From positions 1 through 64,000 of the forward strand of contig CAKPKJ010000005.1 of assembly GCA_934167445.1 (NCBI GenBank): a stretch of 64,000 nucleotides of DNA. The letters are read 5' to 3'. The first letter of the stretch is position 1, and each line of letters opens with the position of its first letter. This DNA comes from an uncultured Clostridia bacterium. GTDB taxonomy: Bacteria > Bacillota > Clostridia > TANB77 > CAG-508. A program made the translations under genes and the position numbers. Below are positions 8,188 to 17,055 of the stretch, one piece after another. The notes beneath the pieces were generated by a model, which ran no database searches, was not told the origin of the DNA, and saw nothing but the letters and a program-made list of their open reading frames with translations.

Positions 8188-9078
8188 TTATACTTTATCT
8201 CTAAAATATGGATTAAATCCATTATTTAAATCTCCATTTACAAATATATCTCCTTCTGTGCCTTTTTCTTGTTCAATTATAGCTTGTACATATAATATTT
8301 TATTACTTAAATTTGAAGTATCTCCTATATGTACTTTTTTCTTTTCATCTGCTAAATATATAATATATTCGTTTTTGTTGCTTATGTCAATACTTGTGAC
8401 CTTTTCGTTTAATTTATATTGTTTCATAACATCCATTATGGCAATAACATCTTCTAATTTATTTAAGTCTTCATTATTTAATCTGTTTCCTAATTGAAAT
8501 TCCTCTTCATTTGTTGAGGCTCCTTGTATTATTGGCATATCTTGATTGTTTTCAGCTAATTCTAAAATATAACCTTGTGTATTTATATACGCATATTTTC
8601 CCATATAATCAACTGCATATTGTGCTACTCTTTCTGTTACTTTTATTTCAACTGTGCTTGGTAATTTCCTGTGTATTGTAACTTTTTCTATATATGGATT
8701 TTCTTTTATCTTATTTTCTATGTTTTTATTATAAAATTTGAATATATTTTGCTCTAACTGCAAGGTTGACAAGCTTATTATGGTATCATTTGGTACCTTG
8801 TTATTATCAGTTACTATTATGTCCTTTATGTTAAAAATTGGTGACACTAATGCAAAAGTAGTTCCTCCTGCTATAATTCCTATTATTACAACTAATTTTA
8901 AGATAAACTTTACTCTTTTTATTCTTTTTTGCCTTTTTCTTTCTTTTTTTGATATTTTCTTCTTTTTAGTTTGCATTTGTTTTTTATGATTTTGATTAGC
9001 CATATTTATTACAGTTTCTTCTTCTCTTTGTTTTTCTAAATAATACAAATCATTTTCTTCTTTTCTTCTTTTTGCCAA
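8188..9078 (-). CDS. ftsQ: Cell division protein FtsQ/DivIB
   Basis: Divisome scaffold protein. A highly basic cytoplasmic N-terminus (KKKKISKKERKRQKRIKR) precedes one transmembrane helix (FILKLVVIIGIIAGGTTFA), a POTRA domain (FNIKDIIVTDNNKVPNDTI... YIEKVTIHRKLP) and the FtsQ beta domain. I choose the TTG at 9078, which follows GGGAGG with good spacing, over the ATG at 9123, which has no such site. The product is about 296 residues. It lies between murA and the DUF881 pair, the usual dcw-cluster arrangement. Confidence 0.9.
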   Translation of the reverse strand: MAKRRKEENDLYYLEKQREEETVINMANQNHKKQMQTKKKKISKKERKRQKRIKRVKFILKLVVIIGIIAGGTTFALVSPIFNIKDIIVTDNNKVPNDTIISLSTLQLEQNIFKFYNKNIENKIKENPYIEKVTIHRKLPSTVEIKVTERVAQYAVDYMGKYAYINTQGYILELAENNQDMPIIQGASTNEEEFQLGNRLNNEDLNKLEDVIAIMDVMKQYKLNEKVTSIDISNKNEYIIYLADEKKKVHIGDTSNLSNKILYVQAIIEQEKGTEGDIFVNGDLNNGFNPYFRDKV

Positions 9079-9132
9079 TTTTATTCCTCCCTTTTGGACA
9101 AGCTCTGTTTTTATTAAGAGCATTATCTGCCC

Positions 9133-10387
9133 TTAATTTATTAATTTTATAATATTTACGTTGATTTTTTTTAATTTATTATCAAAATTTTCATATCCTC
9201 TTAGAATATATTCTATGTTTTCTACTTTTGTTGTTCCTTTTGCTACAGTTGCAGCTAATACTAATGCCGCTCCACCTCGTAAATCGGTTGCTTTTACATT
9301 TGCTCCATATAGTTTTTTTACTCCTTTTATAACAGCTGTTCGGCTTTCTAGTGTTGCCTTTGCCCCCATTCTTACTAACTCTGGTATGAATTTGTACCTG
9401 TTTTCAAATATATTTTCAACTATTATTGAAGTTCCTTTCACTGTTGTTAAAACTGCTGCAAAAACAGATTGCATATCTGTTGGAAATCCTGGATATGGCA
9501 TTGTTTTTATGTCTATAGGTCTTAATTTTTTTGGTGTCCATATTTCTATTTCATTTTTTTGAATATTAAATTTACATCCCATCTCTTCTAATTTGTCTAT
9601 AGCAGGAATTATATGTTCTGGGTTTACATTTTTTATTAAAATATTACTTCTGTTTATTGCTGCTAAACATAAAAATGTACCGGCCTCTATTCTATCTGGC
9701 ATAATATTGTAGCTTGCATCTCTTAATTGTTTTACACCTTCTATTTCTATATTACTTGAACCTGCACCTTTTATTTTTGCTCCCATTTTATTCAAAAAAT
9801 TTTGTAAGTCTATTATTTCTGGTTCTCTTGCAGCATTGTTTATTTCTGTCTTGCCGTTCTGCTAAGCAACTTGCAAGTATTGCATTCTCCGTTGCTCCAA
9901 CACTTGGAAAATCTAAATCTATTTTTTCTCCGACTATTTTATCACAACTACACTCTATATTTCCATAGTTTTTTGTAATATTTATTCCTAATTTTTCAAA
10001 TGCTTTTAAGTGTAATTCTATAGGTCTACTCCCTATTTCGCATCCTCCTGGATATGAAAATACTGCTTTTTTATTTCTTCCAAGTAATCCACCTGCCAAA
10101 ATAACTGATGATCTCATTTGCCTCATTAACTTTTCTGGAATTTCATTTTTATTTATATTTGTATTATCTATTATTACTTTATTATTTTTTTTTACTACTT
10201 TTGCTCCTAATTCTTCCAATATTTTAAACATTATTTTTGTGTCATGAATGTTAGGTACATTATACAATGTTGTTTTTCCTTTATGTAATATGGTTGCTGC
10301 TATTATAGGTAAAGATGCATTTTTAGAGCCTGAGATTTCTACTACACCTTCTATTCTGTTTCCTCCTTTTATGATGTATTCTGACAT
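9133..10387 (-). CDS. murA: UDP-GlcNAc 1-carboxyvinyltransferase MurA, +1 frameshift at CGG
   Basis: Catalyses the first committed step of peptidoglycan synthesis, adding enolpyruvate to UDP-GlcNAc. The first frame has ISGSKNASLPIIAATIL and GGCEIGSRPIELHLKAFEKLG; the family has a catalytic Cys in the 110-120 region. After SVGATENAILASCLAE the zero frame reads CGG (9856-9854) and soon stops. The +1 frame reads G-K-T-E-I-N-N-A-A-R-E-P-E-I-I-D-L-Q-N and continues to NKMGAKIKGAG and the C-terminus at 9133. Removing one C gives 417 residues, the usual length. Another copy elsewhere cannot be excluded. It shares the break with sigE, sigG, ylmC and the M23 gene at 39741. Confidence 0.9.
9854..9856 (-). 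other. Candidate +1 frameshift site GAA-CGG-CAA in murA
   Basis: The zero frame reads GCA GAA CGG CAA GAC AGA. Skipping the C gives GCA GAA GGC AAG ACA GAA, that is A-E-G-K-T-E, the conserved MurA turn before N-A-A-R-E-P-E. Confidence 0.85.
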
Positions 10388-10457
10388 TTTCTATCCACCT
10401 TTCGCTTTTTATTTTGCTATATATTATGTCTTATTTACGTAAAAGGTGAAATAAAGA

Positions 10458-10484
10458 AAAGGAACCCTATATTAGAGTCCCTTT
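10458..10484 (-). terminator. Terminator of the 10496-11182 gene
   Basis: On the minus strand a 12-bp stem (two G-U pairs) with a 3-base loop is followed by TTTTCTTT. The wobble pairs work only when read as minus-strand RNA, which fixes its direction. Confidence 0.75.
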
Positions 10485-10495
10485 CTGCAAGGTAA

Positions 10496-11182
10496 TTATT
10501 GAACTACAGCTGGATGCGAAATATCCAAATGGCTTTTTAATTTTTCGACTCGATTGCACAATATAAGTCTTGGTTTATCACCTCTAACAATATCGCCAAT
10601 ATTCCACGCACCTTTTGCTATTCCAAGAGCGTCTAAGAGTTGCAGTTCATACCGATCAGCTGTATGTAAAGAATCATCACCACTCTGATACGCTATATAC
10701 AGCCCATCTTTATAATCCAAGTCCTGACGAATAACTCGCCTCATTCCTTTTCGGAACTGATCATTATATCTATCAAGCCAATCTCGATAATTAATCCAAA
10801 TTGTCTTGTCAATAATGGGAAGTCCATTCTCCCTGTTTATGATTTCTCTATTGTTTACAATTGAGATAGCCATACTAACATTACGGTAAAATTCTATAAT
10901 TCCTGGGCATTTATTTTCTGCTGTATCCAAGAATCTTTGGCGTTCTTCCAATTTCTGGTGGTTATCTTTTTTCAACGGTTGCCTTTCTGCCAGAGACATA
11001 TAATTAGGATTATTGTCCTCGAATTCTGCAATCTCACTTGCCATTTGACCGGTATCTCGGAATACGCCATTCTCATTAAGTAGCTCTGTGCTATTGCAAA
11101 TATCTTTAATCTGCTTTGATCCAATCTCTATTCCTGTATCACGGAAATATTCGAGTGCGCTCTTTACCTTGCTAGCTTCCAT
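10496..11182 (-). CDS. Unrecognised higher-GC protein
   Basis: I do not recognise this protein (228 residues). It is soluble-looking, mostly helical and rich in charged residues, with no signal peptide or membrane segment. The ATG at 11182 is preceded by AAGGAGG; the ATG at 11200 lies upstream of that site and is less likely. It has its own near-consensus promoter and its own terminator, so it is a single-gene unit. Base composition is clearly less AT-rich than its neighbours and codon use differs, suggesting acquisition. It contains the only in-frame CGG I found that is not at a frameshift (10654-10652, D-R-Y); a +1 shift there would give a stop after six codons. Confidence 0.7.
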   Translation of the reverse strand: MEASKVKSALEYFRDTGIEIGSKQIKDICNSTELLNENGVFRDTGQMASEIAEFEDNNPNYMSLAERQPLKKDNHQKLEERQRFLDTAENKCPGIIEFYRNVSMAISIVNNREIINRENGLPIIDKTIWINYRDWLDRYNDQFRKGMRRVIRQDLDYKDGLYIAYQSGDDSLHTADRYELQLLDALGIAKGAWNIGDIVRGDKPRLILCNRVEKLKSHLDISHPAVVQ

Positions 11183-11239
11183 TTTGTCCTCCTTAGACAT
11201 CGAAGCTTTCTACTTACGGTCATCTTAGCCGTATACTTT

Positions 11240-11267
11240 ATTATAGCACATTTTTAGCCCTTTTCAA
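11240..11267 (-). promoter_or_regulatory. Promoter of the 10496-11182 gene
   Basis: Minus-strand TTGAAA (11267-11262) and TATAAT (11245-11240) are separated by 16 bases, about 60 bases upstream of the chosen start codon. Confidence 0.6.
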
Positions 11268-11318
11268 ATGTTTTTAGGTGAATTTTATGTATATCTTTAA
11301 AGTAAAATAAATAATATA

Positions 11319-11347
11319 TTGAAATTAAGAGAATAATATCTTATAAT
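11319..11347 (+). promoter_or_regulatory. Promoter of asnS
   Basis: TTGAAA (11319-11324) and TATAAT (11342-11347) have 17-base spacing. The predicted transcript starts near 11354 and leaves a leader of about 55 nt. Confidence 0.65.
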
Positions 11348-11377
11348 ATCTCTTGTAAATAATCTAGAAAGGGGGAC

Positions 11378-11399
11378 ATGATTAAAAGATTTTAATCAT
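11378..11399 (+). promoter_or_regulatory. Perfect hairpin between SD-like GGGGG and the asnS start
   Basis: A 10-bp perfect stem with a GA apex (11378-11399) lies between AAAGGGGG (11368-11375) and the asnS ATG at 11409, which has no nearby ribosome-binding site. If folded, the hairpin would bring the GGGGG to about 11 nt from the ATG. The same stretch encodes a tiny ORF, M-I-K-R-F, from 11378. Confidence 0.5.
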
Positions 11400-11408
11400 A
11401 TATTTATA

Positions 11409-12800
11409 ATGAAAGCACTTACTGTAAAAAAATTATTTAGTAATACTAGTGAATACACTAATAGAACAATTGAACTTGAAGGTTGGGTAAAGTCCTTAAG
11501 AGATTCAAAAACATTTGGCTTTATTGAATTAAATGATGGAACTTTTTTTAAAAATGTTCAAATTGTATTTAATAATGAATTATCTAATTTTGATGATATT
11601 TGTAAATTAACTCTTAGTTCATCTATAAAAGTTACTGGTAAAATGGTTGAAACACCAAATGCAAAACAACCTTTTGAAATTCAAGCAACAAAAATTGAAA
11701 TTGAAAGTTTAGCAGATAATGATTATCCATTACAGAAAAAGAAACATTCTTTTGAATATTTAAGAACAATTGCACACCTTAGACCTAGAACAAATACTTT
11801 TAATGCTGTATTTAGAGTTAGAAGTGTTTTTGCATATGCAATTCACAAATTCTTCCAAGAGCAAGGATTTGTTTATGTTCATACACCTCTTATAACTGGT
11901 AGTGACGCTGAAGGTGCAGGAGAAATGTTTAATGTTAATTCATTTAACTTAGAAAATTTACCTAAAACAGATGATGGAAAAGTTGATTATTCTAAAGATT
12001 TTTTTGGTAAACCTGCTCACTTAACAGTTAGTGGTCAATTAAATGCAGAAACATATGCAGAGAGTTTTTGTAATGTATATACATTTGGACCAACTTTTAG
12101 AGCTGAAAATTCAAACACTGTAAAACACGCAGCAGAATTTTGGATGGTTGAACCAGAAATTTGTTTTGCAGATTTAAAAGATGATATGGATTTAGCAGAA
12201 GCTATGATTAAATATACATTTAAATATGTTTTAGATAATTGCCCAGAAGAAATGGAATTTTTTAATAAATTTATTGACAAAGATTTACTAGAAAGGTTAA
12301 ATCATGTAATTAATTCTGATTTTGCTCGAGTTACTTATACAGACGCTGTAAAAGAACTTGAAAAACATAATAATGAATTTGAGTATAAAGTATCTTGGGG
12401 TGTTGATTTACAAACAGAACATGAAAGATATTTGTGTGAAAAAATTTATAAAAAACCTGTTTTTGTTATGGATTACCCAAAAGATATTAAAGCATTTTAT
12501 ATGAAGCAAAATCCAGACGGTAAAACAGTTGCAGCTTCTGACCTTTTAGTTCCTGGTATTGGTGAAATAATTGGTGGAAGTCAAAGGGAAGAAAACTATG
12601 ATAAATTATTAACTAGAATGAAAGAATTAAATATGCCAATTGAAAACTATAATTGGTATTTAGATTTAAGAAAATATGGTAGTTGTGTTCATTCTGGTTT
12701 TGGTCTTGGTTTTGAAAGAGGAATTATGTATTTAACAGGTATGCAAAATATTCGAGATGTTATTCCTTTCCCAAGGACACCAAAAAATTGTGATTATTAA
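11409..12800 (+). CDS. asnS: Asparaginyl-tRNA synthetase
   Basis: Class IIb aminoacyl-tRNA synthetase that charges tRNA-Asn. The N-terminal OB-fold anticodon-binding domain has LEGWVKSLRDSKTFGFIELNDG. The catalytic core has motif 2 (FGPTFRAENSNT followed by EFWMVEPE) and motif 3 (SGFGLGFERGIMYLTG near the C-terminus). The closing FPRTPKNCDY fits asparagine rather than aspartate enzymes. The 463-residue length is normal. Its ATG lacks a close Shine-Dalgarno sequence (see the hairpin entry). It is monocistronic, ending in a bidirectional terminator. Confidence 0.97.
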   Translation: MKALTVKKLFSNTSEYTNRTIELEGWVKSLRDSKTFGFIELNDGTFFKNVQIVFNNELSNFDDICKLTLSSSIKVTGKMVETPNAKQPFEIQATKIEIESLADNDYPLQKKKHSFEYLRTIAHLRPRTNTFNAVFRVRSVFAYAIHKFFQEQGFVYVHTPLITGSDAEGAGEMFNVNSFNLENLPKTDDGKVDYSKDFFGKPAHLTVSGQLNAETYAESFCNVYTFGPTFRAENSNTVKHAAEFWMVEPEICFADLKDDMDLAEAMIKYTFKYVLDNCPEEMEFFNKFIDKDLLERLNHVINSDFARVTYTDAVKELEKHNNEFEYKVSWGVDLQTEHERYLCEKIYKKPVFVMDYPKDIKAFYMKQNPDGKTVAASDLLVPGIGEIIGGSQREENYDKLLTRMKELNMPIENYNWYLDLRKYGSCVHSGFGLGFERGIMYLTGMQNIRDVIPFPRTPKNCDY

Positions 12801-12818
12801 TTTAAAATTTATTCATAA

Positions 12819-12850
12819 AAAACAAGGGGCTGTAAAAAGTCCCTTGTTTT
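12819..12850. terminator. Bidirectional terminator between asnS and the M23 gene
   Basis: A 10-bp stem (12819-12828 with 12841-12850) has A-runs on one side and T-runs on the other, so it can serve both converging genes. Confidence 0.8.
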
Positions 12851-12851
12851 T

Positions 12852-13922
12852 TTAATTATATAAATATTTTTGTGGATTTACATGTGTTCCATTAATACGT
12901 ATTTCTAAATGTAAATGTGGCCCTGTTGAATTACCCGTAGAACCAACAGCAGCAATTACATCTCCTGCTTTTACTTCTTGACCTACTTTAACATACATTT
13001 TGCTTGTATGTCCATACCAAGTTTCAACACCATTTCCATGATCTATTTTTACTAGATTGCCATATGAACCACTATATTTTGCACATATAACTGTACCACT
13101 TGCAACAGCTTTTATCTCTGTACCTGTTGTTGCAGATATATCTAATCCTGTATGTGTAGATTGTCTTAATCTACTGCTTTCTCCATATCTTGATGTAATC
13201 GTCCCTGAAATTGGCTTTGTTGCAATTTTTACACCATTAATTTCTGGCATTGCGTCTAGTTCCTCTTGAGCTTTTTTAGCTGCTTCTTCAGCTTGTTTTT
13301 CTGCCTCTTGCTTTTCAATAGTTTCTGCTATTTTATTGTTTATATCTGTTTTAGCAATTTCTTCCTCGTTTATTTTTACTGAATCTTTATCTTGTGTATA
13401 TTTTTCTAAAATACTTAAATCAAGTTCTTTTTCTGCATTTTCGCTTTTTGCTTGATTAACAATTTCTTCCGCTTCTTCTATGGTGTTAACAGTTTCTATT
13501 GTTTCATCATTAAGAGCTATATCATAATATTTATATGTTATAATTGCATCTTCTTCTATTTTGCTAGCAATTTGCTCTTCATTTGTTTTTGTTTCTCTAT
13601 TTACAAGTTTTAACTCATATTCAGGATTTGATTTTAGTTCAATATTGTCAACGTTTTTATTTTCTTCAGTTAAATTTTCTTTTAAGTTTTCACTAAAATT
13701 AATTTTATTTTTTATATAACCTAATTCTTCTCCTGATATTGTTACTTTATAAATTGGTTTATACTTAATTAAAATTATCGCGATTATAAATCCAATTCCT
13801 ATTATACCTATGTTAAAATACTTTAAAATTTCTTTTGTGTAGTATTTCAGTTTCGGGTTTAAAATAAGCTTCACTCTCCTTTTTATTGTCTTTTTTAAAC
13901 GCGACCATCTTTTATTATACAC
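12852..13922 (-). CDS. M23 peptidase with N-terminal anchor
   Basis: Membrane-anchored LytM/M23 zinc endopeptidase acting on peptidoglycan cross-links. A basic N-terminus precedes one transmembrane helix (IGIIGIGFIIAIILI), then a long Glu/Lys-rich linker with a coiled coil (about residues 180-215), then the peptidase domain with zinc-site motifs HTGLDIS and GPHLHLEI, plus YGHTSKM. A GTG at 13922 after GGGAG is the likely start; a TTG at 13937 is the alternative. It reads the sequence S-T-G-P-H-L-H without interruption, an internal control for the frameshifted homologue at 39741. Confidence 0.9.
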   Translation of the reverse strand: MYNKRWSRLKKTIKRRVKLILNPKLKYYTKEILKYFNIGIIGIGFIIAIILIKYKPIYKVTISGEELGYIKNKINFSENLKENLTEENKNVDNIELKSNPEYELKLVNRETKTNEEQIASKIEEDAIITYKYYDIALNDETIETVNTIEEAEEIVNQAKSENAEKELDLSILEKYTQDKDSVKINEEEIAKTDINNKIAETIEKQEAEKQAEEAAKKAQEELDAMPEINGVKIATKPISGTITSRYGESSRLRQSTHTGLDISATTGTEIKAVASGTVICAKYSGSYGNLVKIDHGNGVETWYGHTSKMYVKVGQEVKAGDVIAAVGSTGNSTGPHLHLEIRINGTHVNPQKYLYN

Positions 13923-13946
13923 TATATTCTCTCCCAAATCAAATTA

Positions 13947-13975
13947 TGTATACCTTTTTTATCGTTATTTGTCAA
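13947..13975 (-). promoter_or_regulatory. Promoter of the M23 gene
   Basis: Minus-strand TTGACA (13975-13970) and TATACA (13952-13947) have 17-base spacing, just upstream of the GTG start. Confidence 0.6.
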
Positions 13976-14229
13976 ATTTAGCGAATTATTTTAGCCATTT
14001 TTAGCCTTTTTTGTATATTTTTCTCTGTTTTACTCTTATTTACTCACTTTTTCTCTTTTTTTCTTAATAATTGATTTTTTTATTATTCAATTTCTTATAT
14101 ACAAAATATAGAAATTAGCTCATTATACTAAAAGGCCTTTATTAACTTATAGGTTCCATCTGTATATTTTAGTTTCTGTAAATTTAAACCATAAAATGCT
14201 ATTATTCTTTTGTAAGATATAATAGGAAG
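13976..14229. other. Intergenic region, no gene seen
   Basis: AT-rich spacer between two divergently read genes. I see no reading frame with a ribosome-binding site. A TATAAT at 14218-14223 overlaps the leader of the XRE gene and is too close to its start codon to be a convincing promoter. Confidence 0.5.
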
Positions 14230-14238
14230 GTGATTTTA

Positions 14239-14583
14239 ATGGCTTTAGATTATAATATTATTGGTCAAAGAATTAGACAAGCTAGATTAAACAAAAATTT
14301 AACACAAGAAGATTTGGCTGAACAAATAGATATCTCAGTTGCTTTTTTAAGTAGAATAGAAAGAGGAAACTCTCATGTAAATTTAAAAAGACTTAATCAA
14401 TTATGTGGTTTATTAGATGTATCTGAAGGATATATTTTAAATGGTGTTTCTAGCAAATCAACAAATTATTTAAATAAAGAATTTGCTGATTTATTAAGAG
14501 ATTGTTCGCCTGAAACACAAAGATTAATATATGATGTAGCAAAAGTAATTGCTGAACAAGAAAAAGATTTAATGGAAGAGTAA
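14239..14583 (+). CDS. XRE-family helix-turn-helix regulator
   Basis: Small transcriptional regulator with an N-terminal HTH_3/XRE domain at residues about 6-60: IGQRIRQARLNKNLTQEDLA, then SVAFLSRIERG as the recognition region. The C-terminal 45 residues are helical and probably mediate dimerisation. I choose the ATG at 14239, which follows AGGAAGGTGA. It stands alone between the M23 gene and pflB. The target is unknown; pflB, about 200 bases downstream, is one candidate. Confidence 0.85.
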   Translation: MALDYNIIGQRIRQARLNKNLTQEDLAEQIDISVAFLSRIERGNSHVNLKRLNQLCGLLDVSEGYILNGVSSKSTNYLNKEFADLLRDCSPETQRLIYDVAKVIAEQEKDLMEE

Positions 14584-14657
14584 TTTTTAATATAAAGTAT
14601 ATGATATTTTTAATATTATATACTTTTATTTTGTGCTTTTTATATTCTATTGTGAAC

Positions 14658-14679
14658 ATTTTGTAAATATCGACAAAAT
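14658..14679. promoter_or_regulatory. Inverted repeat upstream of pflB
   Basis: ATTTTGT (14658-14664) and ACAAAAT (14673-14679) flank an 8-base spacer, about 105 bases before the pflB start. It could be an operator for a redox or fermentation regulator. It does not match the Rex spacing, and I cannot assign a regulator. Confidence 0.35.
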
Positions 14680-14784
14680 TTGCTTATTTAAATTGCTTAT
14701 ATTTTTTTCTTGTGGTATTATAATAATTGCTTAAATGTTTATACTAATATAATGATAAAAAAATTAATTTTTAGGAGGTATACA

Positions 14785-17022
14785 ATGGATTTTGAACAAT
14801 GGAAAGGTTTTAAAAAAGGTGATTGGAAAGATGAAATAAACGTAAGAGATTTTATTCAACACAATTATACACCTTATGAAGGTGATAGTAGCTTTTTAAC
14901 TAAACCAACAGAAAAAACAAAAAAATTATGGGATGAAGTTTTAGAATTATACAAAAAAGAGCATAACTCTAAAGGTGGAGTATTAGATATAGATACAAAA
15001 ACACCATCAACAATTACAGCACATGAAGCTGGATATATTGATAAAGATTTAGAAGATATCGTAGGTTTACAAACAGATGCTCCTTTAAAAAGGTCTATTA
15101 TGCCATTTGGTGGTATTAGAATTGTAGAAAAAGCTTGTGCTGCTTATGATAAAAAAGTTGATGACAAAGTTGAAGAAATTTTCCACAATTATAGAAAAAC
15201 TCATAATGATGGAGTATTTGATGCATATACACCAGATATTAGAGCTGCAAGAAGTTCTCATTTAATTACAGGTCTTCCTGATGGATATGGACGTGGTAGA
15301 ATTATAGGAGATTATCGTAGAGTAGCTTTGTATGGTATAGATGTTTTAATTGAAGAAAAAAATCAAGAATTAGATGTTTTAAATACTGATAATATGACAG
15401 AGGAAGTTATTCGCAGTCGTGAAGAAACAAGAGAACAAATAAAAGCTTTAAATGAATTAAAAGAAATGGCTGCAAAATATGGTTTTGATATTTCTAAACC
15501 TGCTACAAATGCTAAAGAAGCTGTTCAATGGTTATATTTTGGCTACTTAGGAGCAATTAAATCACAAGATGGTGCTGCAATGAGTTTAGGTAGAACATCT
15601 ACTTTCTTAGATATTTATTTTGAAAGAGATTTAGAAAATGGTGTTATTACTGAAGAGGAAGCACAAGAAATTATGGACCATTTTGTTATGAAATTAAGAC
15701 TTGTTCGTTTCTTAAGAACACCTGAATATAATGAATTATTTAGTGGAGACCCTGTATGGGTTACAGAAAGTATTGGTGGTATGGGAATTGATGGTAGAAC
15801 TTTAGTTACCAAAAACTCTTTCCGTCTACTTCATACACTTGAAAATTTAGGACCAGCTCCTGAGCCTAATATGACTGTATTATGGTCAACAAGACTTCCT
15901 GAAGGATTTAAAAAATTTACAACAAATTTATCTATAAAAACATCTTCAATTCAATATGAAAATGATGATTTAATGAGAATTACTTTAGGAGATGATTATG
16001 GAATTGCTTGTTGTGTTTCTCCAATGAAAATTGGTAAACAAATGCAATTCTTTGGAGCTAGAGCAAACTTGGCTAAAACTCTTTTATATGCAATTAATGG
16101 TGGTAAAGATGAAAAAACTGGAAAACAAGTTACACCTTTATTCCAACCAATTACTTCTGAATATTTAAATTATGATGAAGTTATGCAAAAATTTGACCAA
16201 ATGATGGATTATGTTGCAAAAATTTATATTAAAGCTTTAAATGCTATCCATTATATGCATGATAAGTATTGTTATGAAGCTATTGAAATGGCTTTACATG
16301 ATAAAGATATTGTTCGTACAATGGCTTGTGGTATTGCAGGTTTATCAGTTGTAGCAGATTCTTTATCAGCTATAAAATATGCAAAAGTTAAGGTTATTCG
16401 TGACGAAACAGGTTTAGCTATTGATTATGAAATTGAAGGTGACTTCCCTAAATTCGGTAATGATGATGATAGAGTTGACCAGATTGCTGTTGATGTTACA
16501 AAAGCATTCCTTAACAAATTGCGTAAACATCAAACTTACAGAAATTCAAAACATACATTGTCAATTTTAACAATTACTTCAAATGTAGTTTATGGAAAAG
16601 CTACAGGAAATACACCTGATGGTAGACGTGCTGGTGCTCCATTTGGACCTGGTGCAAACCCACTTCACGGTAGAGATGTAAATGGTGCTATTGCTGTTAT
16701 GAACTCAATTGCAAAACTTCCATTTGATTCAGCAGAAGATGGAATATCTTTCACATTTTCTATTACACCAAATACACTTGGTAAATCAGATGAAGAAAAA
16801 ATTGATAATTTAGTTAATATGTTAGACGGATATTTTACACAAACAGGACATCATATAAATGTAAATGTTTTTGATAGAGCATTACTTTTAGACGCTATGG
16901 ATCATCCTGAAAAATATCCTCAACTTACAATACGTGTTTCTGGATATGCAGTTAACTTTACTAAATTAACTAGAGAACAACAACTTGATGTTGTTAACAG
17001 AACTATTCATGAAAAAATTTAG
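14785..17022 (+). CDS. pflB: Formate C-acetyltransferase (pyruvate formate-lyase)
   Basis: Glycyl-radical enzyme converting pyruvate and CoA to acetyl-CoA and formate, central to anaerobic fermentation. The adjacent catalytic cysteines are in GIACCVSPMKIG, and the glycyl radical site is in TIRVSGYAVNF near the C-terminus. The ATG at 14785 follows AGGAGG; an upstream in-frame ATG at 14710 has no ribosome-binding site. The product is about 745 residues, typical for PflB. It is followed 33 bases later by its activase gene, forming an operon closed by a strong terminator. Confidence 0.97.
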   Translation: MDFEQWKGFKKGDWKDEINVRDFIQHNYTPYEGDSSFLTKPTEKTKKLWDEVLELYKKEHNSKGGVLDIDTKTPSTITAHEAGYIDKDLEDIVGLQTDAPLKRSIMPFGGIRIVEKACAAYDKKVDDKVEEIFHNYRKTHNDGVFDAYTPDIRAARSSHLITGLPDGYGRGRIIGDYRRVALYGIDVLIEEKNQELDVLNTDNMTEEVIRSREETREQIKALNELKEMAAKYGFDISKPATNAKEAVQWLYFGYLGAIKSQDGAAMSLGRTSTFLDIYFERDLENGVITEEEAQEIMDHFVMKLRLVRFLRTPEYNELFSGDPVWVTESIGGMGIDGRTLVTKNSFRLLHTLENLGPAPEPNMTVLWSTRLPEGFKKFTTNLSIKTSSIQYENDDLMRITLGDDYGIACCVSPMKIGKQMQFFGARANLAKTLLYAINGGKDEKTGKQVTPLFQPITSEYLNYDEVMQKFDQMMDYVAKIYIKALNAIHYMHDKYCYEAIEMALHDKDIVRTMACGIAGLSVVADSLSAIKYAKVKVIRDETGLAIDYEIEGDFPKFGNDDDRVDQIAVDVTKAFLNKLRKHQTYRNSKHTLSILTITSNVVYGKATGNTPDGRRAGAPFGPGANPLHGRDVNGAIAVMNSIAKLPFDSAEDGISFTFSITPNTLGKSDEEKIDNLVNMLDGYFTQTGHHINVNVFDRALLLDAMDHPEKYPQLTIRVSGYAVNFTKLTREQQLDVVNRTIHEKI

Positions 17023-17055
17023 TAGCTTAAAATAAACTAATAAGGACGATATATT

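Noticed and set aside
11319..11408. T-box riboswitch controlling asnS
   Set aside because: The leader is only about 55 nt and has no T-box sequence or terminator-antiterminator pair.
14658..14679. Rex (NADH-sensing) operator before pflB
   Set aside because: The inverted repeat has TTGT and ACAA halves, but the spacing is two bases short of the Rex consensus; kept only as an unassigned operator.
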